Of a DNA stretch of 45,832 nucleotides, positions 15,788 to 24,641 are shown one piece after another. The stretch is from contig CATLJA010000006.1 of the NCBI GenBank assembly GCA_949959305.1, forward strand, positions 1 through 45,832, given 5' to 3'. The stretch is from an uncultured Oscillibacter sp. Its GTDB lineage: Bacteria > Bacillota > Clostridia > Oscillospirales > Oscillospiraceae. Positions within the stretch are counted from its first letter, which is position 1; every line of letters starts with the position of its first letter. The notes beneath the pieces were generated by a model, which was not told where the DNA came from, ran no database searches, and worked only from the letters and a program-made list of their open reading frames with translations. The position numbers and the translations under genes are program-made.

Positions 15788-17197
15788 CTAATGCTTCAAA
15801 GTGCTTTTCGAAACAGCAGGGAAACGGATAACCAACGGCGATAGCGAAAGAAAGTATAGAAGGGTTAGGGAAGAGATAACGGGAGATATAAGGGCCTCCA
15901 TTACAGATTCCCCGCCATACGCGATAGCAATGGTAAAGGGCCACAATGCATAAATCAGCTCTCGCCGCTCTATGGCGTAGCGGATGGAGGCAAGTCCGGC
16001 CAAAATGTTGAGAATTAGGAAAGCAATCCCTGCCGGTGCGCCGAAGCTATACGCATACTGGATAATTGTAAAGTGGGAACTCCGTGACTCAACCTCGTTG
16101 CTTTGCTCCTTGTAGAGGACCTTTTCCGAAGAATTCCCCAGAAGGCCGACCTCTCTGAGATGAATGCGCCATAGGGCTACACGGCCGGAAGTGTAATAGT
16201 TTAAGTTTGGTTCCGTCGTTGTAAAGCGACGTTCGTTGTAATCTTTCATTTCATCGAGAACGGTGGAGGGGGGTGTGGCAGGGGAAACTGTTTCCGGGGG
16301 AATGACCTCCTCCGAGGGAGACGAGGGCTCTGGGGCGGAGGTGGCGGCTTGGATGGTAGCCTTCAATTGATATCCTCCCTGATAGATATAAATTGCAGTA
16401 GGCATCAAGAGAATGATGGCGGCGACAGCAGGGAGAACTTGGCGAAGCAGTACGGTTTGCCACGTCTTTCTGTAGATATAGAGTTGGAGCAGACAGGAAA
16501 GGATAAAGCTGAGCCCCGTGGCAAATATAGCTGCTCGGCAGTTTGTGTAGTAGATCGTTGCCGCAGTAAAGCCCAGCAGGATATCCGCTAACAAGGTACG
16601 GAGAGAGCATTTATGCGTAGCAAAAAGATATCCTGTGAGGCAGGTGAAAACAGTAGCACAGTAAACGCCTGTACGATTCCGGTTTAGGAAGAAGCTTGCG
16701 TAATTTATCTTGGTGATTGGAAAAAAGAAAATGCTTATTACAGAAAAGACAAGGAAGGAAAGCAGGATGCCGCAGATAATCGGGGAAACGGCCCGGTCAA
16801 AACCGGAACCGCTTAAAACTAAATAGAATACTGGTAGAATAGCTATCCAGACAATAGCCTCAGCTAGGGCATCGATTTCAACAAAGATCCCCGTAAGGGC
16901 CATAAAGACCGAAATAACCAGCCAGCAGACGGTGATAGGAAGGGAAAAATGTACGGGCTTGAGTCCTGGTACCAGGACGGCCAAGATCATAACGCCAAAG
17001 ACCAGATAAACGACAGCATATTGATATAAGAACCGTCCAGAATAGAGGCCACTGTACCTTGCAAACTCCAGCAGAACAATAGTGAGGATACATAGAGAAA
17101 ATACGATGTTTCGAATGTATCTGGGCACTTTTTCCACTACATGGGAGAGAGGCTCCAAAACCAACTGGATCAATTTTTCCTGTAGGAAAACTGACAT
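15788..17197 (-). CDS. Wzy-like O-antigen/EPS polymerase
   Basis: This 469-residue protein has about 11-12 TM helices and a long outside loop around residues 270-380 that is rich in Ser, Pro and Thr (SSPSEEVIPPETVSPATPPS), followed by the loop SGRVALWRIHLREVGLLGNS and a YAYSFGAPAGIAFLILN helix, the pattern of the Wzy_C/O-antigen ligase superfamily. Function is inferred from topology, position next to the flippase and this region. The ribosome binding site is weak (AAAGGTG far upstream). A 103-nt gap separates it from the GT4 gene before it and holds only a weak TTCTGT/ACAGAA dyad. Low GC matches the flippase gene. Confidence 0.75.
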   Translation of the reverse strand: MSVFLQEKLIQLVLEPLSHVVEKVPRYIRNIVFSLCILTIVLLEFARYSGLYSGRFLYQYAVVYLVFGVMILAVLVPGLKPVHFSLPITVCWLVISVFMALTGIFVEIDALAEAIVWIAILPVFYLVLSGSGFDRAVSPIICGILLSFLVFSVISIFFFPITKINYASFFLNRNRTGVYCATVFTCLTGYLFATHKCSLRTLLADILLGFTAATIYYTNCRAAIFATGLSFILSCLLQLYIYRKTWQTVLLRQVLPAVAAIILLMPTAIYIYQGGYQLKATIQAATSAPEPSSPSEEVIPPETVSPATPPSTVLDEMKDYNERRFTTTEPNLNYYTSGRVALWRIHLREVGLLGNSSEKVLYKEQSNEVESRSSHFTIIQYAYSFGAPAGIAFLILNILAGLASIRYAIERRELIYALWPFTIAIAYGGESVMEALISPVISSLTLLYFLSLSPLVIRFPAVSKSTLKH

Positions 17198-17300
17198 AAT
17201 ATAATCAACACCTTTGTTAAAGAATAACTTTTTTGCGTACCTTTTTGCTGGCTAAAGTTCTGTATTTGAAACAGAAAATCTTTTACAAATATCATGCAGT

Positions 17301-18449
17301 TTAGTTGCAATTAAATGCAAGCTGTTGAAAAAGAGCAATATACTGCTTGGCATTTTTCTCCCATGTTAAATTTAAAGCGTCCTGACGGCCCTGTTCCGCA
17401 ATAGCATCCGCCTCCGCTGGATGTTCTAGGCACCATTCGACGGCCCGGACGATAGCATCCGGATTATCCGGCGGGACCAGAAAGCCGTTTTTTCCAGATA
17501 TGATTAGGTCCGCAATGCCTTCACCCTCTGTACCGATGGTGACACAGCCGCAGGCCATGGCCTCCAAGTAGACGATACCGAAGCCCTCTTGGACGCTGGG
17601 CATAATGAAGAATCTGGACATAGACATTTTTTGTAAGGTTTTGTTATTTGGAAGGAAACCATGAAAATGGACTGCATCTGTCATGTTCAGCTCATGACAT
17701 AGAATTTGAAAGCGGGCCTGTTCATCCCCAGAGCCAATGATGTCTAAGGTAACATCGGGATACCGCTTCCGTAAGTGCGCGGCGGCTTGAATAGTCACAT
17801 CCGCTTTTTTTCGAGTTATCAGATATCCTACCTGGACGATGGAATGCGGTGGACTGTCCGCACGGAGAGACACATCTTTGACATGAAAACCGTTTAGAAT
17901 GACGGATGTGGAGATTGTGGCACCACAGTCCTCTAGCTGTCGTTTCAGCAACGAGCTGACGCAGACGAGGTGGTCGGCGCGGTTGGCGCGCTCTCTCAAC
18001 TGGATAAGCTTTCCTTCTTTAATTGGGATAAAGGAATCACCGCCATGAGTGGTGACCACTAGTGGGATTCCAAGCCGGTCCCGCAGCCAGGCTCCAATCT
18101 CACTGTCGAAGCCCAAGGTATGGGCATGGATAACGTCAGGAACAAAGTCGTTCAGAAGTGTATCCAGGCGCTTTCTGACGGCTCGAATGGCATTGGCGGT
18201 GTTAAACCACTTTTCTCCATATTTGGACAAAGAGAGATAGCGAAGCAGATACAGCTGTACGCCATTCTTTTCTCGCTGCTGAAGTGGTATAGAGGATCTG
18301 CTTCCATTCCAATCCTGCTTCCCGATAGCAATGGGGACAATTACACGTACCTGATGCCCCAGTGCTGCATAGGCTGTCGTTTGGGCGTGGACAAAGGAGG
18401 ACGAAAACTCCCGATACAAGCCGTAATGACAGACTACCAGAATATTCAT
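17301..18449 (-). CDS. GT4 family glycosyltransferase
   Basis: This 382-residue retaining glycosyltransferase has the GT-B fold. It begins MNILVVCHYG with the donor/acceptor domain, contains HAHTLGFDSE near residue 100 and THGGDS, then a Rossmann donor domain ending in PSVQEGFGIVYLEAMACG, the E-x7-E motif that binds the nucleotide sugar. No signal peptide is present, as expected for a cytosolic enzyme acting on undecaprenyl-linked sugar. Its ATG overlaps the stop of the oxidoreductase gene by 4 bp, so the two are coupled. Donor and acceptor cannot be told from sequence. Confidence 0.88.
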   Translation of the reverse strand: MNILVVCHYGLYREFSSSFVHAQTTAYAALGHQVRVIVPIAIGKQDWNGSRSSIPLQQREKNGVQLYLLRYLSLSKYGEKWFNTANAIRAVRKRLDTLLNDFVPDVIHAHTLGFDSEIGAWLRDRLGIPLVVTTHGGDSFIPIKEGKLIQLRERANRADHLVCVSSLLKRQLEDCGATISTSVILNGFHVKDVSLRADSPPHSIVQVGYLITRKKADVTIQAAAHLRKRYPDVTLDIIGSGDEQARFQILCHELNMTDAVHFHGFLPNNKTLQKMSMSRFFIMPSVQEGFGIVYLEAMACGCVTIGTEGEGIADLIISGKNGFLVPPDNPDAIVRAVEWCLEHPAEADAIAEQGRQDALNLTWEKNAKQYIALFQQLAFNCN

Positions 18450-19525
18450 TTGCCGAATCTCCCCATAAAATCCACACTGGCCACGCCCTTCAGCGGCAGC
18501 TTCACGGGCCTCCCCGTGGCGGCGGACTGGTAAATGGCCAAAATCATCTCCAGTGCGTTCCGTCCCGCCACAGCGTCCACATAAGGTTTCCGGTCTTGCT
18601 CAATGGCCTCAATCATGTCGGCAAAAAGGCTGGTGTGTCCATTGCCGTAGACGTTGCTGGTGGCCTCCTGAAGGCCCTTGTTCTTCTCGTCGGCCTCGCC
18701 CTCTTCGGCGAAGTCCCACACGTCGATGTTGTTGGTGGAGGTCCCTCCCAGCTTCACCGTGCCGGTCTCGCCAAAGAGGTAGAGCGTTTCCTCCAGGTTC
18801 TTCGGATAGACGTTGGTGGTGCCCTCGATGGTACCCACGGCCCCGTTTTTAAACTTCACCACCGCCATGCCGATATCCTCGCACTGGAGGTAGTCGTGGA
18901 ACTGCTGCTTCGTAACGCCGTAGACCTCCTCCACCTCGTCCCCCATCATCCAGCGGAGCAGGTCAACGCCGTGAATGCACTGGTTCATGAGGCAACCGCC
19001 GTCCTGAGCCCAAGTGCCCCGCCAGGGGGCCTGCTCATAGTATCCCCGGTTCCGGTTCCAGCGGACGTGGATGGAGCCGTGGGAAATCCGGCCGAAGCGC
19101 CCAGCCTCCACGGCGCGGCGCAGCTCCTGCACCGCCACGTTAAAGCGGTTCTGGTGGCAGGCGGAGACCTTCACGCCCTTTTCCCCGCTCCGGCGGATGA
19201 TTTCCTCCGCGTCGGCCATGCTCATGGCCATGGGCTTTTCAATGATGACGTTTACCCCCGCGTCGATGCAGCGCAGGGCGATTTCCGCGTGGATGCCGCT
19301 CTCCGTGGCGATGCTGGCGAGGGTGGGCTTTTCCGCAGCCAGGAGCTCCTTATAGTCGGTGTAACGGCGGATGTTCTCGTCCTTTTCCAGGCCGTATTTG
19401 GCAAGCAGGGCCTCCATGGCCTCCGGCTTCACGTCGCACACGGCGCAGATTTCCAGGTGGTTATTCAGGGCGGCTTTGATGTGGTTCACGGCAATGCGGC
19501 CGCAGCCGATGAGGGCGTATTTCAT
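18446..19525 (-). CDS. wbpB: WbpB/WlbA-like UDP-GlcNAcA 3-oxidase (Gfo/Idh/MocA)
   Basis: This 359-residue enzyme has an N-terminal Rossmann domain (ALIGCGRIAVNH at 4-15) and the EKP motif at 96-98 of the Gfo/Idh/MocA family. The C-terminal part (WAQDGGCLMNQCIHGVDLL, then GHTSLFADMIEAIEQDRKPYV) matches the WlbA/WbpB branch. It would oxidise C3 of UDP-GlcNAcA, the step before the WbpE aminotransferase. The start at 19525 has GGAGGTAACCACC directly before it. All four other enzymes of the UDP-ManNAc3NAcA route lie within the next 7 kb upstream in the operon, which supports this substrate over other members of the broad family. Confidence 0.82.
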   Translation of the reverse strand: MKYALIGCGRIAVNHIKAALNNHLEICAVCDVKPEAMEALLAKYGLEKDENIRRYTDYKELLAAEKPTLASIATESGIHAEIALRCIDAGVNVIIEKPMAMSMADAEEIIRRSGEKGVKVSACHQNRFNVAVQELRRAVEAGRFGRISHGSIHVRWNRNRGYYEQAPWRGTWAQDGGCLMNQCIHGVDLLRWMMGDEVEEVYGVTKQQFHDYLQCEDIGMAVVKFKNGAVGTIEGTTNVYPKNLEETLYLFGETGTVKLGGTSTNNIDVWDFAEEGEADEKNKGLQEATSNVYGNGHTSLFADMIEAIEQDRKPYVDAVAGRNALEMILAIYQSAATGRPVKLPLKGVASVDFMGRFGK

Positions 19526-19530
19526 GGTGG

Positions 19531-20511
19531 TTACCTCCAGTTCTTTCCCCATTTATTAATATAGAAAGTGAAAATATCTTCATGCTGGATGCTGTCGAGC
19601 GCTTGCAGCTGCTGAACGTGCAGAATATGGTATTTTCGGTCTCGAAGTCTATCCAGAGGAGGGTGTGTGATGTGGGATAGATCGTAAGAAGAAAGCCCAT
19701 CCCCATCATAAAGAGGGAGAACCGCCTTGACGGTTTGAAAGCCGCTTTGAAACAGATGCTCAGCCCGGTCGTCGTGAAAGACTTGTGAAGCGTCATAGAG
19801 ACCGAACAGGCAGAAAATGAAGCCATTTAGAGTGTAACTGGGAGGAAGTGTGGGATATTCCTCAAAAAAATCATATCTATCCAGCTTAGATAAGAGCCCT
19901 CCCTCGTTAGTCGGAATCTCCAGGAGGTCCAATGCTCGGTGGGCGGCGCTTTGATAAGCGGAATCCGGTTCCAGGGCATTGGCTCTGGCAAATAAGGAAA
20001 TTACTTGACCCTGCGCCATGGCAGAATACCAGCCGCTTTCTAGCGAAGCTACTCTTGTTGGATAATCGATTAGATTTGGCCATCCTCCTTGCTTATCTTG
20101 AAGTTGCAGTAGTCCTTTCGCTGCCCGCAGACAGTTTTCTCGATGCTGTTTGCTATTTGTGCTCATGTAATAGCCATATTCGGCGATCCCATACTGAGCG
20201 ATTATGACGGCGTTATAGAAAAAAGTGCCAGTGGCTTTGTATAATGTCTGAGGGAGGCCTTGCTCATCAAAACGATAATGAGCAAGATACCGCCTGTACC
20301 ACTTGCGGGAAGGCGGGGTATCGTAAAGAGTAGGATAAATGCCAAGCGGATGATAGGGAGAGGCGCTGGAAATATGCAGATCATTGATGACTGCCAGATG
20401 GAAGAAAACGCAGCGTGTAAGCAAGGTGGATAGTGGCGGTAATGCAACGTCCAAGACTTCCATGACCGGGTAAGCAACCTTTTTTGCGATTGATTTAAGC
20501 TTTGCATTCAT
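19531..20511 (-). CDS. D-glucuronyl C5-epimerase-like protein
   Basis: This 326-residue protein matches the C-terminal catalytic domain of glucuronyl C5-epimerases (C5-epim_C, as in heparosan epimerase). Conserved blocks are YGIAEYGYYMST near 107-118, GWYSAMAQGQVISLFARA at 160-177 and EEYPTLPPSYTLNGFIFCL at 217-235, with the Tyr and Glu residues characteristic of the fold. Such enzymes invert C5 of uronic acids within a chain. No clear signal peptide is visible, although residues 20-42 are hydrophobic, so it may act on a lipid-linked oligosaccharide inside the cell. The surrounding genes make a di-N-acetylated mannuronic acid, which may be the substrate or may precede it. It overlaps the upstream GT gene by 17 bp and is AT-rich. 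Confidence 0.78.
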   Translation of the reverse strand: MNAKLKSIAKKVAYPVMEVLDVALPPLSTLLTRCVFFHLAVINDLHISSASPYHPLGIYPTLYDTPPSRKWYRRYLAHYRFDEQGLPQTLYKATGTFFYNAVIIAQYGIAEYGYYMSTNSKQHRENCLRAAKGLLQLQDKQGGWPNLIDYPTRVASLESGWYSAMAQGQVISLFARANALEPDSAYQSAAHRALDLLEIPTNEGGLLSKLDRYDFFEEYPTLPPSYTLNGFIFCLFGLYDASQVFHDDRAEHLFQSGFQTVKAVLPLYDGDGLSSYDLSHITHPPLDRLRDRKYHILHVQQLQALDSIQHEDIFTFYINKWGKNWR

Positions 20512-21616
20512 CGACCAATACCTCCTTGTACAGGGCCAGAAGCTTTTTCTCCTCCACGTCCCAGTTAAATTCCTCTTTCACGGCCCTCCGGCCGTTCTCC
20601 CCCATCTGCCGGGCTTCCTCCGGGTGGTCCAGCAGATAAGAGACGGCGGCGGCAATGGCCTCCGCGTCCCTCGGGTCGATACAGATTCCGCAGTGGTATC
20701 GCTCCACAAATTCCCGCCACAGCACGAAGTCCGTGCAGATCACAGGAAGACCCGCCAGCATCTCCTCGAAAATCTTTGTATTGCCCATAGTGCCGTTCTT
20801 CCAGTCGGAGTTCCGGCTGTAATCCACCGCCGCCATGCCAATGGCGCTTTGCGCCAGCAGTCCGGCCACTTCTCCGTGAGGCACCCTACCGAGGTAGCGG
20901 ACCCGCTCCCAGGCGGGCAGAGCTTGAAGCTCCTGAAGATAAGGATCGTCGGGAATGCCGCACAGGAGATATTCGCAGTCCGGCAGCTTCTCCAGGGCCT
21001 TTATGATTGTGTGGTGGTTCCATTGGCGGGAGATGCCGCCGGCAAATACCAAGGTACAGCTCCCCCGATCAGGGAGAGGGGGCATTTTTGCAGGGAGGAC
21101 AGGGAAGTTTGCTACCTGAACCGTCCGGGGGTTAATGGAACGGAAGTATTCCACAATATTGGGCGTTACGGAAATTACAGCGTCAAGCTGCCGGCAGACG
21201 CTTTCCTGTTGAGCCTTAAACCAGTGATACACCATTTTCCGCAGGGGAGCCGGAATCCACTCTTTTTGCAGGATGGAGTCCAGCGTATTCTCGTGGCTGT
21301 CGAAGAAAACCTTCTTCCCCTTCTTTTTCAGCTTCAGCCCGTAAGGCAGGAGCTCCGGGTCATGGAAATGATAAATGTCCGCGTCCACCGACAAAGCCGT
21401 TTGATAAGCGCACCGGGCTATCTGCGTCATTCGCTTGAGACGTCCCCCGGTCACCTCACCGAAGCCAACGATGTGGACGCCGTTTTTTTCATAGCTCTCC
21501 CCTCGCTGGACCAGATAGGTTTCATATCCATTCCGCGCCAGGGAGACGCATTCCTTGTGGAAGATACGCACGTCCTCCGGACCATGGGCGCTGGTGATGT
21601 GGCAGACTTTTGTCAT
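20495..21616 (-). CDS. GT4 family glycosyltransferase
   Basis: This 373-residue GT-B glycosyltransferase starts MTKVCHITSAHGPEDVRIFHKEC, a beginning shared by many EPS-cluster GT4 enzymes, with YHFHDPELLPYGLKLK near residue 82 and FEEMLAGLPVICTDF in the donor domain. The usual E-x7-E is less clear here, with only KIFEEMLAG visible. It overlaps the 2-epimerase gene upstream by 4 bp and the C5-epimerase gene downstream by 17 bp, so all three are translated together. Linkage and donor are unknown. Confidence 0.87.
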   Translation of the reverse strand: MTKVCHITSAHGPEDVRIFHKECVSLARNGYETYLVQRGESYEKNGVHIVGFGEVTGGRLKRMTQIARCAYQTALSVDADIYHFHDPELLPYGLKLKKKGKKVFFDSHENTLDSILQKEWIPAPLRKMVYHWFKAQQESVCRQLDAVISVTPNIVEYFRSINPRTVQVANFPVLPAKMPPLPDRGSCTLVFAGGISRQWNHHTIIKALEKLPDCEYLLCGIPDDPYLQELQALPAWERVRYLGRVPHGEVAGLLAQSAIGMAAVDYSRNSDWKNGTMGNTKIFEEMLAGLPVICTDFVLWREFVERYHCGICIDPRDAEAIAAAVSYLLDHPEEARQMGENGRRAVKEEFNWDVEEKKLLALYKEVLVDECKA

Positions 21617-22695
21617 TGCAAAAACTCCCCGATTTTTTCCACAATTTTCTCCCCGCTGTGTCCGTCGCCGAAGGGCTGGTACGCCGGGTCAAAGGACACG
21701 GGCGCGGACAGCTTCTCCAGAATATCCACTTTATCCGGCTTTGCCAGCTGGTTGCAGCTGTTTACCATGGTCTCCGGCCAGGCGACGTAGTCGAACACCG
21801 TCACGCAGGGCTTCCCGGCGAAGAACGCCTCCCGCTGCAGCCCGCCGGAGTCCGTTACTATTTTTTGGGCCCGGTTTACCAGGGAGATGGAGCACTGGTA
21901 GCCCACCGGCCGGGACAGCAGGATATTCCGGAAGCCCCTCTCCCGGACCAGCCGCTCCGCCCGGTCGTGGTTCCGGGGATGGACGGGATAGACCGTGGGG
22001 GCGTCCAGAGCCTCCATGGCTTGGAAAATCTGCTCCAGCTTTTCGTCCGTGTCCGTGTTCTCTTGACGGTGGCAGGTCATATAATAGAATTTCTCCGGCA
22101 GGGCCAGGGGCTTCCCGTCAAAGTCCCGGAGCTCCGAGAGCTCCGTACCGTCCAGCCGCTCCGTATAGTACCGGAACGCGTCGTACATGGGGTCTCCTGT
22201 CAGATAGGAGCGTTCCTCCAGCCCCTCCCGCCGCAGAAAGTCCATGCCGGAGGCGGTGCAGGCCAGCCGCAGGGCGGACACGTGGTCCGTTACGATGCGG
22301 TTGACCTCCTCGGGGTTGTCCAGGGTTCCCAGACGGCCGCCCGCCTCCACATGGCACACGGGAATATGGAGCTTCACCGCCGCCAGGGCCGCCGCCAGGG
22401 TGGAATTGGTGTCGCCGAAGACCAGCAGCATGTCCGGCCGCTCCGCCAGGAGGATCTCCTCAATCTTTATGAGCATCTGCCCGGTCATGCTTCCGTGGCT
22501 CCCGCCGGAGACGCCTAGGTTATAGTCCGGCTTGGGGACGTCCATCTCCTCAAAGAACACGTCGGACATATTGTAATCGTAGTGCTGCCCCGTGTGGACC
22601 AGCACCTCCCGGAACCGCTTGCGCAGCACCCGGGACACCACCGCCAGCTTGATGAACTGGGGCCGGGCCCCGACGACCGTGCAGATTTTCTTCAT
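21613..22695 (-). CDS. wbpI: Non-hydrolysing UDP-sugar 2-epimerase, probably WbpI-type
   Basis: This 360-residue enzyme belongs to the WecB/WbpI family: VVGARPQFIK at 7-16, CHVEAGGRLGTLDNPEE in place of the WecB HVEAGLRS block, and SGGLQREAFFAGKPC near 280. WecB makes UDP-ManNAc; WbpI makes UDP-ManNAc3NAcA from UDP-GlcNAc3NAcA. Because the dehydrogenase, 3-oxidase, aminotransferase and 3-N-acetyltransferase are all encoded next to it, the WbpI role is preferred, and GGRLGT instead of GLRSGD agrees with a non-WecB specificity. It starts one base after the stop of the dehydrogenase gene. Confidence 0.82.
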   Translation of the reverse strand: MKKICTVVGARPQFIKLAVVSRVLRKRFREVLVHTGQHYDYNMSDVFFEEMDVPKPDYNLGVSGGSHGSMTGQMLIKIEEILLAERPDMLLVFGDTNSTLAAALAAVKLHIPVCHVEAGGRLGTLDNPEEVNRIVTDHVSALRLACTASGMDFLRREGLEERSYLTGDPMYDAFRYYTERLDGTELSELRDFDGKPLALPEKFYYMTCHRQENTDTDEKLEQIFQAMEALDAPTVYPVHPRNHDRAERLVRERGFRNILLSRPVGYQCSISLVNRAQKIVTDSGGLQREAFFAGKPCVTVFDYVAWPETMVNSCNQLAKPDKVDILEKLSAPVSFDPAYQPFGDGHSGEKIVEKIGEFLQ

Positions 22696-24015
22696 TTACA
22701 GCACCTCAATATTTTCCCGGTTTTCGAGATTTTTACACACGTTCTTGCAGTCAAACACCGGCACGCCGCAGCCGCAGACCATCTCGTAATCCACCTTCGT
22801 ATGGGCGGTGGCGATGCAGACCAGATCGTAGCCCTTCACGGCCTCCGCCGTCAGGGCGGGAATCCCCTCGTACCACACGCCGCCTTCCCGGTATTTGGGG
22901 ACGTAGGGGTCGTAGTAATCCGCAAGGGCTCCCGTCTTGCGGAACTCCTCCAGCACCCGCACGGCGGGGCTCTCCCGGTAGTCGTCGATGTCCTGCTTGT
23001 AGGCCACGCCCAGCACCAGCACCTTCGAGCCGTTCAGGGACTTCTTATGGCGGTTCAGAATCTTCCCCGCCCGCTCCACGGTGTACTCCGGCATCCGGTC
23101 GTTGACCATCATGGACGCCTCAATCATGCTGGTGTGGAAGCCGTACTCCCGGGCCTTCCAGCTGAGGTAATAGGGGTCCAGGGGGATGCAGTGGCCCCCC
23201 AGGCCCGGGCCGGGATAAAAGGCCTGGAAGCCGTAGGGCTTGGTCTTGGCCGCGTCGATGACCTCCCAGATATTGATGCCCATCCGGTTGCAGAGGATGG
23301 CCAGCTCGTTTACAAGACCGATGTTGATATTGCGGTAGGTGTTCTCCAGAATCTTCTCCATCTCGGCGACGGCCGGAGAGGAAACGGTGGTCACGTCCCC
23401 GTCCAGGATGGCCCGGTACACCATGGCGATGACCTCCACCGCGTCCTGGCCGATGGCCCCGACAACCTTGGGGGTGTTGCTGGTCTTGTAGATCAGGTTG
23501 CCCGGATCAATCCGCTCCGGGGAGAAGCCAAGGTAAAAGTCCTCCCCGCACTTGAGGCCGCTGCCCTCCTCCAGGATGGGCTTTAAAAGCTCCTCGGTGG
23601 TGCCGGGGTAGGTGGTGGACTCCAGCACCACGATGGACCCCCGGGTCAGGTGCCTGGAGATGGCAGCGGTGGAGTCCCGGACGAAGCTGATGTCCGGCTG
23701 CTGGTGCTTGTCCAGGGGTGTGGGCACGCAGATGGCGATAAAGTCCACGTCCTTTACAAAGCTGAAATCGGAGGTGGCCCGGAGCATGCCGCTGTTCACC
23801 AGCTCCTCCAGATCGGCGTTCACCACGTCGCCGATGTAGTTCTTCCCGGCGTTCACCAGGTCCACCTTCTCCTGCTGCACGTCGAAGCCGATGGTCTTGA
23901 AGCCGTGCTTGGCCTTGTCCACCGCCAGGGGCAGCCCCACGTAGCCCAGGCCGCACACGCCCATTACCAGGGTCTTGTCCTGGATTTTCCGAATCAGTTC
24001 TTCCTTGATGCCCAT
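22696..24015 (-). CDS. wbpA: UDP-GlcNAc 6-dehydrogenase (WbpA-type)
   Basis: This 439-residue enzyme is of the UDP-glucose/GDP-mannose dehydrogenase family: GLGYVGLPLA at 22-31 for NAD, VPTPLDKHQQPD at 97-108, and GPGLGGHCIPLDPYYLSW with catalytic Cys276. The last block in this exact style is typical of the WbpA/TviB group that oxidises UDP-GlcNAc to UDP-GlcNAcA. The start at 24015 follows AGGAG at 10 nt; a longer frame to 24060 would overlap the acetyltransferase gene. It provides the uronic acid that enters the WbpB-WbpE-WbpD-WbpI sequence encoded around it. Confidence 0.9.
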   Translation of the reverse strand: MGIKEELIRKIQDKTLVMGVCGLGYVGLPLAVDKAKHGFKTIGFDVQQEKVDLVNAGKNYIGDVVNADLEELVNSGMLRATSDFSFVKDVDFIAICVPTPLDKHQQPDISFVRDSTAAISRHLTRGSIVVLESTTYPGTTEELLKPILEEGSGLKCGEDFYLGFSPERIDPGNLIYKTSNTPKVVGAIGQDAVEVIAMVYRAILDGDVTTVSSPAVAEMEKILENTYRNINIGLVNELAILCNRMGINIWEVIDAAKTKPYGFQAFYPGPGLGGHCIPLDPYYLSWKAREYGFHTSMIEASMMVNDRMPEYTVERAGKILNRHKKSLNGSKVLVLGVAYKQDIDDYRESPAVRVLEEFRKTGALADYYDPYVPKYREGGVWYEGIPALTAEAVKGYDLVCIATAHTKVDYEMVCGCGVPVFDCKNVCKNLENRENIEVL

Positions 24016-24016
24016 G

Positions 24017-24601
24017 TCAGTCCAACTCCTTGATGGTGTAGTCTTTCTCATCCATTTCATAGGCCTTCCCGCAGGCGGGGCAGACGGCCCGCAGGTCGGA
24101 GAATTTCAGCTGCTCCCCGCATTGGCAGACGTAGCCCCGGATCTCGGCGGGACAGCCGTAGACCATGGCGTAGTCCGGCACGTCCTTGGTCACCACGGCT
24201 CCGGCCCCCACCAGGGCATAGCGCCCGACGTCGTGGCCGCAGACGATGGTGGCGTTAGCCCCGACGCTGGCGCCCTTTTTGACGACGGTTTTCCGGTACT
24301 CGCTCTTTCGCTCGATGAAGGCCCGGGGATTGATCACGTTGGTGAACACGCAGGAGGGGCCCAGAAACACGCCGTCCTCGCAGACCACGCCGGTATACAC
24401 CGAGACGTTATTCTGGATTTTCACGCCCTCCCCCAGCTCCACGCCCGGGGAGATGACCACGTTCTGCCCGATGTTGCAGCGCTTTCCGATTTTGCAGCCC
24501 TTCATGATGTGGGAGAAGTGCCAGATTTTGGTCCCCTCCCCAATCTCGCAGCCCTCGTCCACATAGCTGGACTCGTGTACGAAATATCCGCTTTTCATCA
24601 T
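24017..24601 (-). CDS. wbpD: WbpD-type UDP-GlcNAc3NA 3-N-acetyltransferase
   Basis: This 194-residue left-handed beta-helix acetyltransferase contains [34 protein letters not shown] and [17 protein letters not shown], all hallmark WbpD/WlbB segments, and [21 protein letters not shown] at the end of the helix. A C-terminal zinc-ribbon-like tail follows (CQCG, then CPACG). It would acetylate the 3-amino group made by the WbpE aminotransferase. Two ATGs are adjacent; the second, at 24598, has the better distance from GGAGG. The ribosome binding site lies in a small hairpin. Confidence 0.9.
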   Translation of the reverse strand: MMKSGYFVHESSYVDEGCEIGEGTKIWHFSHIMKGCKIGKRCNIGQNVVISPGVELGEGVKIQNNVSVYTGVVCEDGVFLGPSCVFTNVINPRAFIERKSEYRKTVVKKGASVGANATIVCGHDVGRYALVGAGAVVTKDVPDYAMVYGCPAEIRGYVCQCGEQLKFSDLRAVCPACGKAYEMDEKDYTIKELD

Positions 24602-24605
24602 GCGG

Positions 24606-24619
24606 CCTCCTTTTGGAGG
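24606..24619 (-). promoter_or_regulatory. Ribosome binding site inside a 5-bp hairpin
   Basis: In the mRNA CCTCC-AAAA-GGAGG places the GGAGG ribosome binding site of the wbpD gene in a perfect stem. It could lower initiation unless the upstream gene is being translated, keeping the enzyme in step with its operon. The effect is inferred. Confidence 0.45.
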
Positions 24620-24641
24620 TCAGGCTGCGTGGCGAAAGTGG

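Noticed and set aside
21613-22695. WecB (UDP-ManNAc-forming) as the primary call for the 2-epimerase
   Set aside because: Possible by family, but the complete WbpA/B/E/D set and the GGRLGT variation favour WbpI.
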